From positions 1 through 10,618 of the forward strand of contig JAURLR010000142.1 in assembly GCA_030831135.1 (NCBI GenBank): a stretch of 10,618 bases of DNA. The letters run 5' to 3'. Shown in pieces: positions 7,044 through 10,618 of this stretch (within the stretch, counting starts at the first letter, position 1; every line of letters starts with the position of its first letter). Source of the DNA: Alphaproteobacteria bacterium. GTDB taxonomy: Bacteria > Pseudomonadota > Alphaproteobacteria > UBA6615. A program made the translations under genes and the position numbers. The notes under the pieces were generated by a model, which had not been told where the DNA came from, ran no database searches, and saw only the letters and a program-made list of their open reading frames with translations.

Positions 7044-7275
7044 TGTATCGGGGTCCCCTTAATTGTGATCGTACGGAGGTTCTGACGTCGAATGCCGCCT
7101 TCAATCACTCTGGCGCCCCATTATGGCGCATTTGCGGTGATATTTGTCGGTCAATCGGCCTGCAAATAAAAGGGTTTCTCGGCTGAGGCCATTTTATCGC
7201 CACAAACGGGATCAGAAAAATGTGCGACGGCAAGACGCATTGCGCAAACAGACAGATAGGCCATAGTCCTTAACA
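7044..7275. other. Divergent promoter region between chvI and the SCO gene
   Basis: This is a 232-nt region. On the minus strand CATAAT (7125-7120) is a good -10 for chvI, but the -35 at 17 nt (GACAAA, 7148-7143) is poor. A TGGCGC direct repeat (7111-7116 and 7124-7129) flanks that -10 and could be a regulator site. On the plus strand the candidate SCO promoter is next to the start codon (separate entry). No gene is supported here. Confidence 0.5.
7240..7267 (+). promoter_or_regulatory. Candidate promoter giving a leaderless SCO transcript
   Basis: TTGCGC (7240-7245), a 16-nt spacer and CATAGT (7262-7267) would place transcription start at about 7274, right at ATG 7276. There is no Shine-Dalgarno before that ATG, which fits leaderless translation. 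The boxes match consensus only partly (3/6 and 4/6). Confidence 0.3.
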
Positions 7276-7899
7276 ATGAACCGCAAACTGCACATCACCA
7301 TCGTCGCGCTTGTTGTCGCTGTCTTCGCCGTGGGGGCCTGGCTCAATCTCAGCCATGACGACCCACCCGAGAATGCGCCCGTCGGCGGCATGGTCGTGAA
7401 CGTGGATATTGGCGGGCCCTTTTCCCTGACCGACCACACCGGCGCACAATTCACCGACGCGGAACTGGCGGGTGACTATGCGCTTGTCTATTTCGGATAC
7501 ACCTTCTGCCCGGATATTTGCCCGACCGAACTGGGTCAGATCGCGGAAGCCATAGATCTGATGGGCCCCGATGGCGCACGCGTCCGACCGGTGATGATCA
7601 CCATTGATCCGCTACGCGACACGCCCGAAGTGCTTTCGGAATACGTCCCGCTGTTTCATGAACGCCTTGTCGGCCTGACCGGGACCGAGGACGAAGTGCG
7701 CGAGGTGGCCACGAATTACCGCGTGTTCTTCAAGCGCTCCGATGATCCGAATTACACCTATTACCTGATGGACCACACGTCCTTCGTCTACCTGCTGGCG
7801 CCGACCGGCGAGATCGCCTCCATGTTCCGCTACGGAACACCACCCGAAGACATTGCCGCGACCATTCGCCAGCACATGAACAGCCCGGCACAGGGCTGA
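7276..7899 (+). CDS. SCO1/SenC-family copper chaperone for cytochrome c oxidase
   Basis: The product has 207 residues. One N-terminal membrane helix (about 7-23) anchors a thioredoxin-fold domain in the periplasm. The copper ligands are present: the CxxxC in TFCPDICPTEL (about 76-86) and the distal His in MDHTSFVYL (about 164-172). ITIDPLRDTPEVL and VGLTGT are further family marks. SCO proteins load or reduce the CuA site of cytochrome c oxidase subunit II and can take part in copper or redox signalling. The start ATG has no Shine-Dalgarno. Stop TGA is followed after 28 nt by the PCuAC chaperone gene, and such SCO-PCuAC pairing is common in proteobacteria. The protein appears complete. It is divergent from chvI; a regulatory link is possible but not shown. 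Confidence 0.93.
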   Translation: MNRKLHITIVALVVAVFAVGAWLNLSHDDPPENAPVGGMVVNVDIGGPFSLTDHTGAQFTDAELAGDYALVYFGYTFCPDICPTELGQIAEAIDLMGPDGARVRPVMITIDPLRDTPEVLSEYVPLFHERLVGLTGTEDEVREVATNYRVFFKRSDDPNYTYYLMDHTSFVYLLAPTGEIASMFRYGTPPEDIAATIRQHMNSPAQG

Positions 7900-7927
7900 A
7901 CCCGCCCGACACACAGGACAGAGACCG

Positions 7928-8470
7928 ATGATCAAGACCTTCCTTGCCGCCGTCATCCTGCTGACAGCCACCCTGCCCGCCACAGCCCATGTGGAAGAAT
8001 CCGAACATCTGACGATTTCATACCCGTGGTCGCGCGCCACCGCACCCAACCAGAAGGTGGGCGCTGTGTTCATGGAAATCAGCACCAAGGACGGCAAGGC
8101 CGACCGGCTGATCGGCGGGTCCACGCCGGATGCCGAGAAGGTGGAGATCCACAACCACATCATGGATGGTGATGTGATGCGCATGCGCCGGGTTGATGGC
8201 GTGGAGATTCCCGCGGGTGGCTCGGTGATGCTGGCACCGGGCGGATATCATGTCATGCTGATCGGCCTGAAGGCGCCGTTGTTCGAGGAAACCGTCATCC
8301 CCCTGACCCTGATCTTCGAGAATGCCGGCACGGTCGAGATCGAGGCGGTGGTCGAGGCCGCCGGCGCCCGCGCTGCATCTGGCGGACCGATGCCAAAGAT
8401 GGACATGAAGCACGAGAGCATGAAAAACGACGGCATGAAGCAGGGTGAAGGCCATGGGATGTCCAAATAA
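7928..8470 (+). CDS. PCuAC periplasmic copper(I) chaperone with Met/His-rich tail
   Basis: The product has 180 residues. A clear signal peptide (MIKTFLAAVILLTATLPATA, cleavage at about residue 20) exports a cupredoxin-like domain. The family copper site H(M)x10Mx21HxM is exact: His75, Met86, His108, Met110. The C-terminal 30 residues form a flexible tail rich in Met and His (MPKMDMKHESMK and on to GHGMSK), like the extra copper-binding extension seen in some PCuAC proteins. PCuAC passes Cu(I) to SCO and/or directly to the CuA site of cytochrome c oxidase. Start ATG follows AGGA with 9-nt spacing, 28 nt after the SCO gene, so the two form an operon. The protein is complete. Confidence 0.94.
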   Translation: MIKTFLAAVILLTATLPATAHVEESEHLTISYPWSRATAPNQKVGAVFMEISTKDGKADRLIGGSTPDAEKVEIHNHIMDGDVMRMRRVDGVEIPAGGSVMLAPGGYHVMLIGLKAPLFEETVIPLTLIFENAGTVEIEAVVEAAGARAASGGPMPKMDMKHESMKNDGMKQGEGHGMSK

Positions 8471-8482
8471 CCGATGAAACCC

Positions 8483-8510
8483 TTGCAGGGCCCGTCGGGT
8501 TCGCTAATCT
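8483..8510 (+). promoter_or_regulatory. Candidate promoter of the HugZ-like gene
   Basis: TTGCAG (8483-8488), a 16-nt spacer and TAATCT (8505-8510) would start transcription at about 8517, leaving only 3-4 nt before ATG 8521. No Shine-Dalgarno precedes that ATG, as for the SCO gene. Both boxes match consensus weakly, so this is tentative. Co-transcription from the copper operon, 50 nt upstream, is the alternative. Confidence 0.3.
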
Positions 8511-8520
8511 CCGCGCCGCT

Positions 8521-9249
8521 ATGACCATTGATGATCGTGAAAAGCCGAGCAGCCTTCTGGCGCGTCGGCTCATTCGTAAAAACCGCACCGCCACCCTTGC
8601 CACCCTGGACCACGAAACCGGCGGCGCACCTTATGGCAGCCTCGTCCTGACCGCCTGTACGCTGGACGCAACGCCGCTCGTGCTGCTCTCGGACCTCGCC
8701 CGGCACACCCGGAACTTCAAGGCGGATTCGCGCGTCTCCATGCTGTTCGCCAGTCCTGGTGTGGAGGCGATCAACATGTCCCGCGCAACCATCATCGGGA
8801 CCATGGAGCCTTGCGACGATTCGCGATTGCGCGAGCGGTTCCTGCGACGTCACCACGGTGCACGCAATCACATGGCCTTTGCCGACTTCCATCTGTATCG
8901 GCTCCGGCCGGAAAGCGTTCACTTCATCGGTGGCTTTGGACGGATCGAAACCCTGACGGCCGCAGATGTCATGTTTGACCCGGCGCGGTTTGAAGCCCTG
9001 ACAGATGCAGAATCCGACATCGTGGAACACATGAACGCCGATCACCGGGCCGCGATTCGCGCCTATGCCCATAGCCATGCCGATCGGCCAGGTCTGGACT
9101 GGCGCATGACCGGGATTGATCCGGAAGGCTGCGATCTGGCCCGCAACGACGCCGAGGCCCGGGTGGATTTTGACACCATCGTCGACGATGCGGAATCCGC
9201 ACGTGCAGAACTCGTGCGGCTGGCAAAAGTCGCACGCCACGAAATCTAG
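8521..9249 (+). CDS. HugZ-like split-barrel flavin/heme protein with DUF2470 domain
   Basis: The product has 242 residues and no signal peptide. The N-terminal part (about 10-150) is a pyridoxamine-5'-phosphate-oxidase-like FMN-binding split barrel, with TATLATLD, PYGSLVLTAC, VLLSDLARHTRN and a C-terminal FIGGFGR strand. The C-terminal DUF2470 domain (about 158-240) has HMNADHR (170-176), WRMTGIDPEGCDL and the closing VDFDTIVDDAESARAELVRLAK. This layout matches HugZ/HutZ-type proteins, some of which bind and degrade heme; many homologues are annotated only as pyridoxamine 5'-phosphate oxidase family. The heme role here is inference from the family. It lies 50 nt after PCuAC on the same strand and is convergent with the cold-shock gene, 18 nt away. 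The protein appears complete. Confidence 0.88.
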   Translation: MTIDDREKPSSLLARRLIRKNRTATLATLDHETGGAPYGSLVLTACTLDATPLVLLSDLARHTRNFKADSRVSMLFASPGVEAINMSRATIIGTMEPCDDSRLRERFLRRHHGARNHMAFADFHLYRLRPESVHFIGGFGRIETLTAADVMFDPARFEALTDAESDIVEHMNADHRAAIRAYAHSHADRPGLDWRMTGIDPEGCDLARNDAEARVDFDTIVDDAESARAELVRLAKVARHEI

Positions 9250-9267
9250 AATTACCTGCGGCGTAGG

Positions 9268-9768
9268 TCAGGCGTCGACGATCAACTCGACAGTTACGGC
9301 GAGCGGTCCCTTTTCGCCCGAGCGCGTGGTCACCCGCACACGGACATCGGCATCCAGCATCCGAAGACCGGACTGGGCCACGACGCGGCCCGACACGAAA
9401 ATATCCTGACCTTCGCCGTCCGGCATAATGAAACCATAGCCTTTGTTGGGATCGAAGAACTTGACGACACCTTCGACAGCCGGGGCATCGGGATCGCTGG
9501 CAACGGCCACCTCGGGCGTACCGCCACTGATGCTGTGAATGACCGACACCATGGGCCCGCGTGGTCCCTGCTCGATCTCGCAATCCAGCTCGGCCCCGTC
9601 CGGCAGGTCCTTCTGTCCGGCAGCTTCCAGCACGGACACATGAATGAATGCATCGCCCACACCATTCGATGGCTGGACAAAGCCATAACCCTTGATGGGG
9701 TTAAACCATTTGACAGTGGCCGAGATCCGTTCTCCCCCGCCGCCGCCAGATGCCTCTATGTCACTCAT
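9268..9768 (-). CDS. Double cold-shock-domain nucleic-acid-binding protein
   Basis: The product has 166 residues with two cold-shock domains in tandem. The first (about 15-80) has RNP1 KGYGFV (26-31) and RNP2 AFIHVS (40-45). The second (about 98-165) has RNP1 KGYGFI (109-114), but its RNP2 reads DIFVSGR (122-128), where the usual His is Ser. A Gly-rich N-terminal tail and an Ala/Asp/Pro linker (82-96) are likely flexible. Such two-domain proteins are common in alphaproteobacteria and bind single-stranded RNA/DNA as chaperones; not all are cold-induced. ATG 9768 has AGGA at 9-nt spacing. The 163-nt upstream region contains a hairpin (separate entry). The call is firm; the specific role is unknown. 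Confidence 0.92.
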   Translation of the reverse strand: MSDIEASGGGGGERISATVKWFNPIKGYGFVQPSNGVGDAFIHVSVLEAAGQKDLPDGAELDCEIEQGPRGPMVSVIHSISGGTPEVAVASDPDAPAVEGVVKFFDPNKGYGFIMPDGEGQDIFVSGRVVAQSGLRMLDADVRVRVTTRSGEKGPLAVTVELIVDA

Positions 9769-9853
9769 CCTGGCAAATCCTGACGCACTGGGCGCCGCGG
9801 TACCAATCGAGGGTTCTGCTCTTCACGAGCGTGGCCCCGTCCCCGCGGTGCAC

Positions 9854-9873
9854 GCTAACGGCAAAACCTTAGC
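9854..9873. repeat. Small hairpin in the cold-shock gene upstream region
   Basis: GCTAA (9854-9858) and GG pair with CC and TTAGC (9869-9873), with one bulged C and a five-base loop. It lies 86-105 nt before the cold-shock gene start. It could be part of a structured 5' leader or a regulator site. No T-run follows, so it is not a clear terminator. Confidence 0.35.
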
Positions 9874-9931
9874 ACAGGAATCCGGACGGAAAGCGAGTCA
9901 GAAATCCTCGGTGGTGCTGCGTTGCAGCATT

Positions 9932-10618
9932 TTACGGCGCTTCCGGATCGGCAGCGTCGTCACGGATCATCGTCATCGATGCGCCCGTCAGATCCGCACC
10001 CTCAAGCCGTGCGCCTGACAGATCAGCCCTGTCGAGCACAGCCTGCGCGAGATCTGCGCCCCGCAGGTCGGCGCGCTGAAGATTGGCTTCCACCAGCTGG
10101 GTGGGCAGTCGTCGGGTCTCGTCGATGACCAAAGGCCCCATATTGCAGTCGCGAAGAATGGCACCGGAAAAGTTCGCGCCACTGAGATTTGCACCGCGCA
10201 GATCGGCACTTTCCAGATTGGATGTCCGAAAATCGGCACCCTCCAGTTGCGCGCCCTGCAACTTCACACCACACATATCGAGACCATAGAAGGTTGTCTT
10301 GCGGGCCCGAAGAGCGGCGAGGTTGAGATGGGCCATGCGCTCGAGCGGACGCATATCCACCCCCGACAGATCCGCTGGCGCACCCGCAGCCCCATCGGAT
10401 TCGATAAACCGGACATGCTGCTCCAGCTGTTCAAACGCCGGGGGATCGAGGTCGATCATCGGAATCCCGACCGGATTGTCGGTCATCGCGTTGTTCATGA
10501 TCGTCTGGTGGAGTGTCGCCGTGGTCATATCGACCCCCGCCAGAACCGCATTGCTCAGATCGGTCGCGGTCATATCCGCCCCAGACAGGTCCGACCCTTC
10601 CAGGTTCGCGCCGGTAAA
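9932..10618 (-). CDS. Pentapeptide-repeat protein (5' end outside window)
   Basis: The minus frame is open from the right edge to TAA at 9934-9932, giving 228 residues without the true start. Repeats of the form A(D/N)LxG are clear in two blocks. The first is at the edge (FTGANLEGSDLSGADMTATD and on). The second is long, about 114-214 of the visible part, with runs such as ADLRGANLSGANFSGA and ADLRGADLAQAVLDRADLSG. Between them about 70 residues do not follow the repeat. The last dozen residues are an acidic tail (IRDDAADPEAP). The family forms a right-handed quadrilateral beta-helix; members range from gyrase-protecting DNA mimics to scaffolds, and function cannot be read here. The gene is 163 nt upstream of the cold-shock gene on the same strand. 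A six-base-pair hairpin (9915-9929) follows its stop, but without a downstream T-run. Confidence 0.88.
   Translation of the reverse strand, partial: FTGANLEGSDLSGADMTATDLSNAVLAGVDMTTATLHQTIMNNAMTDNPVGIPMIDLDPPAFEQLEQHVRFIESDGAAGAPADLSGVDMRPLERMAHLNLAALRARKTTFYGLDMCGVKLQGAQLEGADFRTSNLESADLRGANLSGANFSGAILRDCNMGPLVIDETRRLPTQLVEANLQRADLRGADLAQAVLDRADLSGARLEGADLTGASMTMIRDDAADPEAP

Noticed and set aside
8476..8502. AACCC/GGGTT stem after PCuAC as a terminator
   Set aside because: Only five base pairs, a long loop and no T-run. It overlaps the possible promoter of the next gene.
8248..9240. Minus-strand open frame (about 330 codons) opposite PCuAC and the HugZ-like gene
   Set aside because: Overlaps two well-supported genes and encodes no recognisable domain; a codon shadow.
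9915..9933. Hairpin TGCTGC-GTT-GCAGCA followed by TTTT as a terminator
   Set aside because: The T-run is on the plus strand, where no gene lies upstream to terminate; on the minus strand no T-run follows the stem.
1..10618. Mobile element, phage, CRISPR or defence island
   Set aside because: No transposase, integrase, terminal repeats with target duplications, repeat-spacer array or defence-type domains were seen. Base composition looks even across the window.

Overview
The window reads as a chromosomal stretch of a high-GC alphaproteobacterium. The best taxonomic evidence is an adjacent response regulator and sensor kinase that closely match the alphaproteobacterial ChvI/ChvG (ExoS) pair. 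The TRAP-type solute-binding protein and the SCO/PCuAC copper genes fit a free-living aerobic, possibly marine, member. I cannot name the species. No rRNA, tRNA, CRISPR array, phage gene or insertion sequence is visible.

Left part (1-3395, all on the minus strand, so transcription runs right to left). A Gfo/Idh/MocA oxidoreductase is followed by a stem-loop with T-runs on both sides. Next comes a tight run of three genes: an unrecognised duplicated dimeric alpha/beta-barrel (EthD-like) protein, a carboxymuconolactone decarboxylase (CMD/AhpD-like) gene, and a TRAP-type solute-binding protein cut by the window edge. The CMD gene is broken by two in-frame stop codons (TAG at codon 16, TGA at codon 125) but has no frameshift. 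The solute-binding protein has no signal peptide. This looks like a small catabolic operon in which one gene is decaying.

Middle (3396-7043). A divergent intergenic region carries a 12-bp palindrome and a perfect 12-bp inverted repeat with a 33-nt spacer. It precedes an AEC-family permease on the plus strand. The permease ends tail to tail with chvG, and the two stop codons share a single CTAG. The chvI-chvG operon runs on the minus strand.

Right part (7044-10618). Divergent from chvI is a copper-delivery pair: an SCO1/SenC thioredoxin-fold protein and a PCuAC periplasmic copper chaperone with a Met/His-rich tail. Both are expected to serve cytochrome c oxidase CuA assembly. A HugZ-like split-barrel/DUF2470 protein follows. 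Convergent to it, on the minus strand, are a protein with two cold-shock domains and then a pentapeptide-repeat protein that runs off the right edge.

Most of the window is ordinary housekeeping and accessory content. The points most worth checking are the doubly interrupted but otherwise intact CMD gene, the leaderless solute-binding protein next to it, the unnamed EthD-like protein, and the inverted repeats in the 3396-3669 regulatory region.
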